Origin: a virus
DNA length: 29,976 nucleotides
Strand: one strand, 5' to 3'
IMG/VR virus record: IMGVR_UViG_3300005537_000053
Span: 1 to 29,976 of that record
Under the pieces are notes generated by a model. That model was not told the origin of the DNA and did not search any database. It saw only the letters and a program-made list of their open reading frames with translations. Positions 15,890-23,064 of this stretch are shown here, in pieces (the first letter of the stretch is position 1; every line of letters begins with the position of its first letter). A program made the position numbers and the translations under genes.

Positions 15890-16234
15890 CTATTTTCCTC
15901 GGAATACTTTGCGGATGCGCTCGGGGGCTTGCTCCCACGCGCGATGGGCCATTTTCTCGGCCAGTTGATCCAACCGGCGCTCCTTCTCGGCAGCGGCCTT
16001 GGCGGCTTCTTTCTGCTCTTGCTCTCGACCCTCGTACGGACGGGAGTTGGTACGGCGCAGATCTTCACGGCGCTGACGCCGACCCTCCACCCACAAACCG
16101 GTGACCGGTGAGGTGTAGCCGGGCAGGTCATCCCAGATCTCGGGTGCTTCGGCGCGCGCTGGCGCATCGAGTGGGACATCCTCCATCTCTCGGGTGATTG
16201 GGTTGTAGCGTCGGCGCAAACGAACTCGACTCAT
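15890..16234 (-). CDS. Conserved-type phage protein between portal and scaffold, 114 aa
   Basis: Function unknown. It begins MSRVRLRRRYNPITREMEDV. A central PGYTSPVTGLWVEGRRQRREDLRR segment follows the pattern 'Y-x-S-P-V/I-D/T-G ... R-x-x-H/Q-R-E-x-L-R' seen in small proteins lying between portal and scaffold genes of many podoviruses. The C-terminal half is a charged coiled-coil helix (EQKEAAKAAAEKERRLDQL). The ATG overlaps the portal stop as ATGA. It may assist head assembly (inference). Confidence 0.65.
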   Translation of the reverse strand: MSRVRLRRRYNPITREMEDVPLDAPARAEAPEIWDDLPGYTSPVTGLWVEGRRQRREDLRRTNSRPYEGREQEQKEAAKAAAEKERRLDQLAEKMAHRAWEQAPERIRKVFRGK

Positions 16235-18375
16235 TGACGGATGCCTGCAATGGCCGTGGTATCAGCGGTGGGTTGAATCGCGGGATCGGCTTGTTTGGAA
16301 GCCGAGATGGTGGCCACGATGATCTTGACGGCGGCATCCAACTTCGCCTGCATGGTCTCGAAGGCTTCTTTGTGAGCCGTTCGCTGGGCCTCCATGGCCT
16401 GCTCCTGCGCATTCTGTTGGGCCTGGGCATGCTGTTGCATCTGAGCAACCTGCCCGTCGAGTTGCGCCTTGATCTTCGCGACCTCGATGTCCGTCTGGCC
16501 CTTGGCATGGATCTCCTGCAGGCGTCCTTGGGACTCCGCAGCCTTCGGATCTGGCGGCGGCTTCGGCGCCTGCATCTTGTCAAAGGCGTCCTCGACCGCA
16601 TTCCCGAGGCGCGCCCGACGGATCACGGCCATAACGATCTCTTTCGCCGCATCCACCGGAAGCGCCTGCGCCTGCACCAGCGGCGCCATCTCGGTAATCA
16701 CCTGGGAGATAGCCTTCAGCAGATTCGACAGCCCCGCCATGTCGGAATCGAGCGTCTGAGCGATGGTGGAATCGGTCTCCACGTCCACGCGGAACTGCCG
16801 CAAGGCGGGCGAATGCAGCAGCGTGAGAATGTCTTCCCACGTTGGCACCTGGAGCGCTGCCATCAGGTTGGGCGCTGGTGGCTGGCCCTGGGACTGCGCC
16901 ATCTGCATCTGCTGTTGCATCAGCGCTTTCTGCTGAGCGGTGGGGAACTTCAGATCCGTCATCGCCGCGAAGGTCTCTTGCGAGAACCGGCTGCTCATGA
17001 CCTGACTCGCCAGGCGCATGATCTGCTTCACGTAGCGCTGCACTTCCTTCTGCATGCGCGAGAGGCGGATCGAGTGGTAGTTGGCCTTGAGGCTTTGCGC
17101 CTGCGCGGTCTCGTTGGGATCCGTGGCGCCGCGGACAATATCGGAGACGCCCGTCAGCTCATCGATGATGGCTTTCTGCCTCTCCCGCGCGTCATAGAGC
17201 GCCACCAAAACCGCCTGGACCTTCTCCACCGGCATCCAGGCCAGGGCCTTGTCCAACCCACCGTCGCCCCACGCCTGAGCGTTCTGGACTGGCGTCATCT
17301 CGTTGTCGTCGCCGGTGAAGAGGTCGCCCATCTCCACCAGCTTCGAGTCGTACATGCCGCGCAAGCGGCAGATGTTGACGATCCGATCGATGCGAACCGA
17401 GATCTTGTCGAGCTCGTTCGCCTGATTCTCGTACAGCGTGAAAGGGCTGATCGGCATCCGCGAGCCGGTGTTCTCCACCATCGCCAGCGGCTCGGGGCAT
17501 GGGAAGAACCCTTCGAAATTCAACGGCGGCTCACCATCGGGATTGTCGACGGGGTACAACAGCGTCTCGAGATTCTCCTGGGTGAAGAAAACCTTCTGCC
17601 CGAGTTTGTCCCAGAACTCCCAGAACTCCGCGACCTTCGCCGTTTCCCCAACATCCTCGTGCCGATCGCCTTCATGAGCGGTGGGAACCGCAAACTCCAC
17701 TCCCGTAATGGCCTCGGCGCCAAATTTCTCTTCCGCGTCCTTGCGTGTCAGCTTGTGGCGGAACGATACCCAGGGGACCTCCTCCCAAGTGCGTCCGTAA
17801 CCTTCGCGGTAGTCTCGGAAATCCACGTGCTCGATCGTGACCTGCTCGTCCTCGACCTGCTCATAGGAGCCTTCGGCGTCCTCGTGCGGCTCGCTCGGGC
17901 CGGGACCAGCCTCATCGTCGCTGTCATCCTCATCGGCCTCGGCTGGCATCGTCTGGCCAGCCTCGGCGAGCTTGGGCACGTAGCGGATGCGGGAGACTCC
18001 GCGACCGCTCAGCAAGGAGTCCAGCAGATCATTCTTGATCGAGGCGTCCGGCTCATCCGCATCGAACAGCACGAAGAGAGAGCGCTCGAGTACTTCCCCA
18101 ACAGCCTTGCCGACAGGGTCGCTGTCCCGGAACCGGCGGCGCACATCAGGATTGGGCTTGGAGTTATAGATTGCCGGTCGCAACGTCTCGGTAGTGGCCC
18201 ACAGCACGTTGTACCGGTTGCGCTTCTTCTCCTCTCCCCGATACCGCTTGACGATCTTCTCGGCGTTGGCGAGCCAGTCCTTCTCGCGCTTGGTGGCGAG
18301 CGACAGCTCTTTCTTCCATTTGCGCGCATTGGTCTTCTCGACCTGCGACGCAACGTCTTTCGCGTTCGCGGCCAT
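16231..18375 (-). CDS. Portal protein with long C-terminal helical barrel, 714 aa
   Basis: Dodecameric DNA gate at the capsid vertex. It begins with a charged helix, then REKDWLANAEKIVKRYRGEE and NVLWATTETLRPAIYNSKPNP, a signature start for P22/BPP-1-type podovirus portals. An acidic low-complexity insertion (EADEDDSDDEAGPGPSEPHED) lies near 148-172. The clip/wing part is followed by the stem region (ISVRIDRIVNICRLRGMYDSK), and TGVSDIVRGATDPNETAQAQ marks the crown side. The last ~150 residues are Gln/Ala-rich coiled coil, like the P22 barrel. It overlaps its neighbours as TGATG and ATGA. A long open frame on the opposite strand is a composition artefact. Confidence 0.88.
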   Translation of the reverse strand: MAANAKDVASQVEKTNARKWKKELSLATKREKDWLANAEKIVKRYRGEEKKRNRYNVLWATTETLRPAIYNSKPNPDVRRRFRDSDPVGKAVGEVLERSLFVLFDADEPDASIKNDLLDSLLSGRGVSRIRYVPKLAEAGQTMPAEADEDDSDDEAGPGPSEPHEDAEGSYEQVEDEQVTIEHVDFRDYREGYGRTWEEVPWVSFRHKLTRKDAEEKFGAEAITGVEFAVPTAHEGDRHEDVGETAKVAEFWEFWDKLGQKVFFTQENLETLLYPVDNPDGEPPLNFEGFFPCPEPLAMVENTGSRMPISPFTLYENQANELDKISVRIDRIVNICRLRGMYDSKLVEMGDLFTGDDNEMTPVQNAQAWGDGGLDKALAWMPVEKVQAVLVALYDARERQKAIIDELTGVSDIVRGATDPNETAQAQSLKANYHSIRLSRMQKEVQRYVKQIMRLASQVMSSRFSQETFAAMTDLKFPTAQQKALMQQQMQMAQSQGQPPAPNLMAALQVPTWEDILTLLHSPALRQFRVDVETDSTIAQTLDSDMAGLSNLLKAISQVITEMAPLVQAQALPVDAAKEIVMAVIRRARLGNAVEDAFDKMQAPKPPPDPKAAESQGRLQEIHAKGQTDIEVAKIKAQLDGQVAQMQQHAQAQQNAQEQAMEAQRTAHKEAFETMQAKLDAAVKIIVATISASKQADPAIQPTADTTAIAGIRQ

Positions 18376-18620
18376 CAGGCCATGGCGACCATAAGAGTGG
18401 CCGTAGTCCCTGTGGCGTTGATCAATCCCTCATTCAGCTCGATGGGCAGAATTGAGCCGACCGGAGGAGCGGTGAACACTACGGCGGTGCCCCCGACCTT
18501 TGGAGTCACCGTGACATTGCCAGCGCCGCCAATGTAGATCGCGCGGCAGTTAATAGGCGTCGCGTCGGAAGGGGTGACGGCGGCGAAGCTCGAATAGGTG
18601 CCACCTTGCCAGTTTTGCAT
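18375..18620 (-). CDS. Small beta-rich virion-associated protein, 81 aa
   Basis: Begins MQNWQGGTYSSFAAVTPSDATPIN; then CRAIYIGGAGNVTVTPKVGGTAVVF and a Val/Leu-rich end. The pattern 'AIYIGGAGNVTV...GTAVVFTAPPVGSILPI' occurs in small proteins near portal/head genes that are probably surface or decoration modules. GGAG lies 7 nt before ATG, inside the end of the terminase gene. The stop overlaps the portal ATG as TGATG. Specific role unknown. Confidence 0.6.
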   Translation of the reverse strand: MQNWQGGTYSSFAAVTPSDATPINCRAIYIGGAGNVTVTPKVGGTAVVFTAPPVGSILPIELNEGLINATGTTATLMVAMA

Positions 18621-18621
18621 C

Positions 18622-20088
18622 TCAGCTCTCCGACAGGCGCCGCTCGCGGGCGCGCTTGAGCAACTCGTTGATGGTGAGGTCGGTCTCGAAGCGCCGCGGC
18701 TGGTCAGCAGGTCTGTTGCGCACTACTGGGCGGCTCATGCAGATGTACCTGAGCGTATCCGGCGCGTGATCCTCGCCTTCAGTATCCACATCCTCGGGAC
18801 GGTGCTTGTCATGTTGGAGCGCAGGCAATGTGCGGATGAGATGGGTACAGGTTGAGAAAATGACCATACCTGGCGTCTCGCTGCCATCCAACCGCGCCCT
18901 CACCTGATCCCAACCACCCATGTGACCGTTTCGCGCCGTGCGAGCGTTGTCCGCTCTGCGAAACCCTAAATCAAGGCGCTCGGCATAGCTAGGTCCTCCG
19001 CTGTTGTCGAAAGCCGAAGGATCCAGCACCGCGTCCGCGATCTTCTCGTCCTTCTCCAGATCCTTCACACCAAGCCCGATTTTCTCGGCTGGCATCTTAC
19101 AGCCGATGTTCGGCTCTCCATTCCAGCCGTACCATTCGCGGTAGATCACGAGCCAACCCCGCGGCACTTCGGGGATACTGCCGTCTGACACCGCAGCCCA
19201 CAGCACACAGAAGGGCTTCGCGGAACCCCAGTCCATTCCCCGGATCCGCGCCCAGTAGCTCGGAATCTCGAACGGCTGGACGACATGGCGGTCCAGGTTG
19301 AACTCCGGGAAGTAGGCGCCGGCAATGATCGACCAGTCGCCCTCCTTCAATGCGCGTACCAGCTGCGGCGAGCCGATACCTTCCATGCGGCGCTCATAGG
19401 TGGGGTCGTTCGCCACACCAATCCGGTTATCCCGCAGCCGAGCACGGATGAAAACGCGCTTCATGCCGGAGCCGTCATCCGCTTCAAAGACGTGGCTGCC
19501 AAACGGATACTCGTCGATCTTGAAATAGGCCCGCACCCAGTGATGCCCTGCCCCGCCCGGATTTGCCGAGGCACGGATGCGCTTGTTGGGAATATCCGCC
19601 TGAGCGCTACGCAGACGAGCCTTGAGCATCTTGTAGGCCGTGGGATTGGCCCACAGGGCGAGCTCGTCCCAGCCGATCCAGGTATAGGCGTGGCCCCAGT
19701 ACTCCTCCCAGTCGTTGTCAGAGTCCATGTGACGCATCTTCAGCGTCGCGCCGTTAGGCCAGATCCATGCTTTCTCGATCTCCTTGCTGCTGCCGGTCCA
19801 GCGACAGCCTGGAAACCAGCGGGGATAGATCTCCTTGGAGCGGTTGATCAGATCCTCTAGCTGCTTGTAGCTCTTGCGGAACAGGATGCCATGCCAGTAC
19901 TTGCCGTACGGCCGCGGCACATCTTGCGCGAAGTCACCGAGTAGAAAGTCGCTCTTGCCCCCGAATACCGCCCCGCCGTAGAGCAGCTCGTCAACTAGGT
20001 CGTGTTGAATGGCCGTTAGCTGCGGACCCGGCTGGGCTCGCCAGGGAATCAGAGGCTCGTTCCTCGACAGGGATAGGCTGGGCTTCAT
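18622..20088 (-). CDS. Terminase large subunit (ATPase and nuclease), 488 aa
   Basis: DNA-packaging motor. N-terminal WRAQPGPQ adenine-region motif, then a Walker-A variant GGAVFGGKS (38-46, Lys45), Walker B WIGWDE (D141/E142) and coupling motif ASANPGG (173-179). The C-terminal RNase-H-like nuclease carries acidic residues D286 (RGMDWG), D356 (AVLDPSA) and D444 (HAPDTLRY). The start is uncertain: ATG 20088 or ATG 20106, both without a strong SD and both inside the small-terminase gene (about 100-116 nt overlap), so coupling is likely. Family-typical length. The cut mechanism (cos or pac) cannot be read from this. Confidence 0.92.
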   Translation of the reverse strand: MKPSLSLSRNEPLIPWRAQPGPQLTAIQHDLVDELLYGGAVFGGKSDFLLGDFAQDVPRPYGKYWHGILFRKSYKQLEDLINRSKEIYPRWFPGCRWTGSSKEIEKAWIWPNGATLKMRHMDSDNDWEEYWGHAYTWIGWDELALWANPTAYKMLKARLRSAQADIPNKRIRASANPGGAGHHWVRAYFKIDEYPFGSHVFEADDGSGMKRVFIRARLRDNRIGVANDPTYERRMEGIGSPQLVRALKEGDWSIIAGAYFPEFNLDRHVVQPFEIPSYWARIRGMDWGSAKPFCVLWAAVSDGSIPEVPRGWLVIYREWYGWNGEPNIGCKMPAEKIGLGVKDLEKDEKIADAVLDPSAFDNSGGPSYAERLDLGFRRADNARTARNGHMGGWDQVRARLDGSETPGMVIFSTCTHLIRTLPALQHDKHRPEDVDTEGEDHAPDTLRYICMSRPVVRNRPADQPRRFETDLTINELLKRARERRLSES

Positions 20089-20347
20089 ACTGACCAATGA
20101 CACCATCTACTTTGGCGTCGACTGCAGAAAGCTTCGGATGCACGTACGGGGCCGCTTCTTTGGCAAATGGAACAGCCGCGACCGCTCCGCCTTCGTGATA
20201 CGCCTCTCGCATCGCCTCCAGTATGACTTCCAACGGAGTGGTGCCCTCCTGTAGCGCTTTCATCGCGACCTCCTGTCGTCGCTTCGTCTCGGGAGACCTG
20301 CTGCCCTTCTTTCGGCCAGCGCCCGGTCGTTTACCACCTCGCGCCAC
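19991..20347 (-). CDS. Terminase small subunit-like DNA-binding protein, 118 aa
   Basis: Recognises packaging DNA and recruits the large subunit. The N-terminus ARGGKRPGAGRKKGSRS is the basic arm common in these proteins. The middle contains EGTTPLEVILEAMREAYHEGG and the characteristic AKEAAPYVHPKLSAV. The C-terminal tail is polar. I chose GTG 20347 because AGGA lies 7 nt upstream and the protein then starts at the conserved basic arm; a TTG 48 nt further upstream would add 16 atypical residues. The overlap of over 90 nt with the large subunit is unusual in length. Confidence 0.8.
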   Translation of the reverse strand: MARGGKRPGAGRKKGSRSPETKRRQEVAMKALQEGTTPLEVILEAMREAYHEGGAVAAVPFAKEAAPYVHPKLSAVDAKVDGVIGQYEAQPIPVEERASDSLASPAGSAANGHSTRPS

Positions 20348-20378
20348 TTTGATTTCCTTTGAATCCAGTATCAGGAAA

Positions 20379-20609
20379 TCAAGATTTCTTCCCAATGCCC
20401 GGATACTTCGCTTTCACCTTGGCGCGGCCTTCCTGCTTCTCAGCTGGCGAGCCATTCTGAGCGACGCGAGACAGCGCATTGCGGGCGTGAGCCTTGTCAC
20501 TAATGGGATACGCGCCCTTCCCGGCGGGGTTGTCGGAGGTCTTCTTACCGGGAAGGGCGAAGTCCTTCTTCGGCATCGATTTGCGCTGTGCGTACGAATA
20601 CATGCCCAC
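20379..20609 (-). CDS. Small basic hypothetical phage protein, 76 aa
   Basis: Ser/Lys/Ala-rich protein with KKDFALPGKK...YPISDKAHARNALSRVAQNGSPAEKQEGRAKVKAKYPGI, a pattern recurrent in small phage and bacterial proteins (DUF6582-like as I recall) of unknown function. The start is GTG at 20607-20609 with a clear AAGGAG 7 nt upstream; the ATG two codons later would be too far from it. It lies before the terminase genes; overlap with neighbours is small. Basic charge would allow nucleic-acid contact, but no motif proves it. Confidence 0.65.
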   Translation of the reverse strand: MGMYSYAQRKSMPKKDFALPGKKTSDNPAGKGAYPISDKAHARNALSRVAQNGSPAEKQEGRAKVKAKYPGIGKKS

Positions 20610-20632
20610 GGTTCATCTCCTTGCGATCGACC

Positions 20633-20734
20633 CTAAATCAGGCGCGGTGCGCTGTCACGGGGACGCTTGCGCTTCCAGGGATGGTCACGGCGGTTCTTGT
20701 GCTGGCCCTTCACGCGTTTCTTCGGGACGGTCAT
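20633..20734 (-). CDS. Very basic 33-aa peptide
   Basis: ATG 20732-20734 with GGAG 7 nt upstream and TAG at 20633-20635. The product begins MTVPKKRVKGQHKNRRDHPW and ends in an Arg/Lys-rich segment, with 14 Lys/Arg among 33 residues. It was too short to be noticed by length-based calling, but SD, strand and spacing agree with the operon. Possible nucleic-acid-binding peptide (inference). The 81 bases upstream of it (20735-20815) hold no convincing gene. Confidence 0.5.
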   Translation of the reverse strand: MTVPKKRVKGQHKNRRDHPWKRKRPRDSAPRLI

Positions 20735-20815
20735 GACAGACTCCAGCGGGTCACGGGCACCCGCACCGTTTACATGAGTTGCAATATCGCCTGAGCCAAC
20801 TGGGCAACCAGCAGA

Positions 20816-21220
20816 TCAGGCGACAATAAAACCCGTTGGATTGCTGGGCTGCACGATCGGCACGGGTACCGAGAAAGGCGTCTCCGTGGCTCCCCATGAG
20901 CTGGTAGCGGACGCGCCATCCAACGTGTCGGTTTGCTGACCATTCAGCCAGTAATTGCCCGGTGCCAATGCGAAATTGCTCTGACCGTTGGCGGCACCAA
21001 TCGCGGCATTCAGAGCGGCAGGCGTCACGGACGCTGCGGGCGCGGCGATGATCGCCATGTACTGGTAGTTGCCAATGCCATGGGCGGCATCGCCGTCAGC
21101 GCGAACACCAATCACGGTGTCGGCAAGGGTCTCACCGATCGGCAATGGATTGCCGTTGGCGTCGGTCGTGGAATCGGTCCAGCTGATGGACTTCGTGAAC
21201 GGGGTAAATACGGTCGACAT
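20816..21220 (-). CDS. Hypothetical protein, 134 aa, structural-like
   Basis: Not recognised. Residues 1-40 contain MSTVFTPFTKSISWTDSTTD; then an Ala/Gly-rich middle (AALNAAIGAANGQSNFALAPG) and a Pro/Val-rich C-terminus ending PTGFIVA. No Cys or membrane helix. Three consecutive ATGs follow AAAGGAG; the third (21220) gives the best spacing (7 nt). It lies between the HNH gene and the packaging genes. The composition is like that of secreted or virion beta proteins. The HNH stop (21234) sits just before its SD. Confidence 0.6.
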   Translation of the reverse strand: MSTVFTPFTKSISWTDSTTDANGNPLPIGETLADTVIGVRADGDAAHGIGNYQYMAIIAAPAASVTPAALNAAIGAANGQSNFALAPGNYWLNGQQTDTLDGASATSSWGATETPFSVPVPIVQPSNPTGFIVA

Positions 21221-21233
21221 CATCATTCTCCTT

Positions 21234-21737
21234 TCACACAAGCGGTTGAACAATTTTTCGAGCATCGACGAGGCGTTGGTAATGCCGGCGCTGCTTCGCG
21301 CGGGCACAAGTTACACATAGGCGCGTGCCATCGGAAACAATTCGAAGATTCTCACCAGACAGCTCATGACCTTTTGCGCAGTGGGTTCGGGCTCGCTTAT
21401 TGGCATAAGCCCGATTTCTCCCCTCCTCGCTTATCTTCGTGCGTCCCTTCATGTGCCTGTCGCGATTGTTATCAGCCTTCGTTCCAAGAAAGAGATGGTC
21501 GGGACGCACACAGGCAGGGTGATCACATTTGTGACACACGCATAACCCCGGTGGGATTGGGCCAAATGCCATCTCCCAGGAAACACGACTGGCGATGGAA
21601 TTCGATTTTCTCCCTGGCAATTTCACGGAGCCATGTCCAAATTTCATTCGAGCCCCCATCCACTCCCAACATCCGTCGTCTGGAGCGCGGCTCACCTGAT
21701 CCCAAAACCTGCGCGGCCATGGGGCTTTAGTTTTCAA
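21234..21737 (-). CDS. HNH endonuclease with second zinc ribbon, 167 aa
   Basis: Free-standing HNH homing-type nuclease. RFWDQVSRAPDDGCWEWMGAR is the usual N-terminal recognition element of HNH_3-type phage nucleases. The core follows as CVCHKCDHPACVRPDHLFLGTKADN (C66, C68, H69, C71, H73, C76, H81), with the N-rich helix after it. A further C120-H124...C141-x2-C144 set suggests a C-terminal zinc ribbon. The start is a TTG (21737, GAGG 9 nt upstream) or a TTG at 21752; both overlap the rusA end. Such genes can be mobile (inference); it may instead serve packaging or recombination. Confidence 0.82.
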   Translation of the reverse strand: MKTKAPWPRRFWDQVSRAPDDGCWEWMGARMKFGHGSVKLPGRKSNSIASRVSWEMAFGPIPPGLCVCHKCDHPACVRPDHLFLGTKADNNRDRHMKGRTKISEEGRNRAYANKRARTHCAKGHELSGENLRIVSDGTRLCVTCARAKQRRHYQRLVDARKIVQPLV

Positions 21738-22089
21738 GAGCGGTGACCTCAATCACAGTTCGAACAGGGCCCTTGGAGCGGGCCAGTTGAGTCACGACGA
21801 GCTCGACATGCGCCGGGGAGTCGTCCACCAGCACATGGGCATAGCGCAGGGCATCCAGGATGGGCTTGGCGCTGCCGGTGAGGTTGTCCTGGTCCAACTC
21901 GCGCTTACCCTCACGGCGGATCGCCACACGGGCTTTCGGGAAGGGCTCAGCGGGTGTCAAACCGGCCTGGTGCAGGGCGTAATAGACCTCGTTCTGCCAG
22001 AGGTCTGCAGTGCGCTTGCGATGGCGCCAATGCTGGCCGATCTGGGAATTCAGGCTCGGCGCGACGCGGGGAATTTCGATGCGGATCAC
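21727..22089 (-). CDS. rusA: RusA-family Holliday-junction resolvase, 120 aa
   Basis: Resolves branched DNA before packaging. N-terminus IRIEIPRVAPSLNSQIGQHWRHR, then the catalytic acidic set D66/D68 in ELDQDN, K75 in SAKPILDAL and D89/D90 in VLVDDSP, aligning with the D70/D72/K76/D91 group of E. coli RusA, with the common longer loop between D68 and Lys. Length is typical. The GTG start overlaps the upstream stop as GTGA. It is downstream of the replication genes, as in lambdoid nin regions. Confidence 0.9.
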   Translation of the reverse strand: MIRIEIPRVAPSLNSQIGQHWRHRKRTADLWQNEVYYALHQAGLTPAEPFPKARVAIRREGKRELDQDNLTGSAKPILDALRYAHVLVDDSPAHVELVVTQLARSKGPVRTVIEVTALEN

Positions 22090-22301
22090 GTGCGCTCTCC
22101 CGGCAATGGCAGAGCGTCGATGACACTGTCGGTGATCGGATCGAATATCTGCCGTGCGCGCTCTTGAGCCTCGAAAAATCGCGGATGAATCTTGAGCGGG
22201 TCGCCGTCACACTCGCGCAGATCCTCGTTGACGATCTCGATGAACGGGCGCCCACAGGCTCGGCACCAGTCCATGTACAAATCGATGTCGTGTTTTCTCA
22301 C
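22086..22301 (-). CDS. Small CxxC protein, 71 aa
   Basis: Not recognised. DWCRACGRPFIEIVN has a Cys-x2-Cys pair, with a further Cys in LRECDGD, so a small metal site is possible. The remainder is helical (HPRFFEAQERARQIFDPIT). The GTG start and stop overlap neighbours as GTGA on both sides, placing it firmly in the operon between a 71-aa protein and rusA. Possible accessory to nucleic-acid processing, but no evidence beyond position. Confidence 0.65.
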   Translation of the reverse strand: MRKHDIDLYMDWCRACGRPFIEIVNEDLRECDGDPLKIHPRFFEAQERARQIFDPITDSVIDALPLPGERT

Positions 22302-22513
22302 GCGCGTCTCCGCAAAGACTCGAGGTAGCGCTCCCGATCCTCACAAACCTCGCGCGCCTCCTCAGCACTCGGCTTCGTGCCAAGGTCAATCCCCGTCGTC
22401 GCACCCAGCTCGTACGCCACGAAGTCCTTGCTGTTCGCCTCCACCACGCTGTAGCGACGGCCACCAGCACCGACGCCGTATTGGACGGAGCCGTCAACGG
22501 GGAGCCATTTCAT
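22298..22513 (-). CDS. Hypothetical protein, 71 aa
   Basis: No family recognised. An N-terminal beta part (MKWLPVDGSVQYGVGAGGRRYSVVEA) is followed by a charged helix (AEEAREVCEDRERYLESLRRRA). The ATG overlaps the helicase-loader stop as ATGA and its own stop overlaps the next GTG. The gene keeps host-like codon use and is clearly translated with its neighbours; function not inferred. Confidence 0.6.
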   Translation of the reverse strand: MKWLPVDGSVQYGVGAGGRRYSVVEANSKDFVAYELGATTGIDLGTKPSAEEAREVCEDRERYLESLRRRA

Positions 22514-23064
22514 GGCTGACTATCTCCGACTTTGGCCAGTAGGCTGCGCGCGGATTGCGGCCCCTGAAGACTGCGAGTGCCTGAATATGCGATCTCTGGA
22601 ACGGCTTCCCTGATATCAACCGAATCTGACATCGACTCGAAATGCTCGGCAAACCGACGCTCGAGAAAGTGTGTTGATTCGCTGTTTGACATCGCGATTG
22701 CATTCCAACCTCCAACCGCATTCACAGCTCTTTGTACCAACGGATCAGCCAGAGGACCGCGCAGATATCGCGGATCGACCGGAAAGTTTGGCGAGTATGA
22801 CGTGCGGGCAAATTTCAACACCGCTGCCCACGCCTCGCCCGAAGTTGCACGACCTGCTTTGCGCAGGTCCTCGAAATCCTTCGGCATCGGCATGAATTCG
22901 CACGTGCGAATCAGATGCTCCGCGGCCTTGCGAAAATCATCCAGAGACCAGGCTTGCATGGAACGCCAATACAACTCCAGCGCCGGCGCCGAGAGTTGCT
23001 TTCCCTTCAGCTCCGCGAATCCGATGATGACTTCAAGGAAGTCCTTGCGATCCGCTGGTGTCAT
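22510..23064 (-). CDS. Replication protein P-like helicase loader, 184 aa
   Basis: The N-terminal ~65 residues (DFLEVIIGFAELKGKQLSAPALELYWRSMQAW then DDFRKAAEHLIRTCEFMPMPKDF) match the phage replication/P-like family (DUF6475-like) that loads DnaB-type helicase; the mid part (GEAWAAVLKFART ... DPLVQRAVNAVGGW) is the usual continuation. The C-terminal ~40 residues are Ser/Glu-rich. It follows the O-like initiator with an ATGA overlap, the arrangement of lambda O-P. No Walker motif, so loader and not helicase. Confidence 0.75.
   Translation of the reverse strand: MTPADRKDFLEVIIGFAELKGKQLSAPALELYWRSMQAWSLDDFRKAAEHLIRTCEFMPMPKDFEDLRKAGRATSGEAWAAVLKFARTSYSPNFPVDPRYLRGPLADPLVQRAVNAVGGWNAIAMSNSESTHFLERRFAEHFESMSDSVDIREAVPEIAYSGTRSLQGPQSARSLLAKVGDSQP

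Noticed and set aside
16198-18537. A 779-codon open frame on the plus strand over the portal gene.
   Set aside because: It is exactly antisense to a clearly recognisable portal gene, is very rich in Leu/Arg/His as expected from the reverse complement of a GC-biased gene, and has no SD or domain.
19285-19860. 191-codon plus-strand frame within the large terminase gene.
   Set aside because: Antisense to conserved terminase motifs, with no SD or recognisable protein features.
20761-20830. Short TTG-started frame (SPDLLVAQLAQAILQLM) overlapping the end of the 134-aa gene.
   Set aside because: 18 codons, no SD, no coupling partner.
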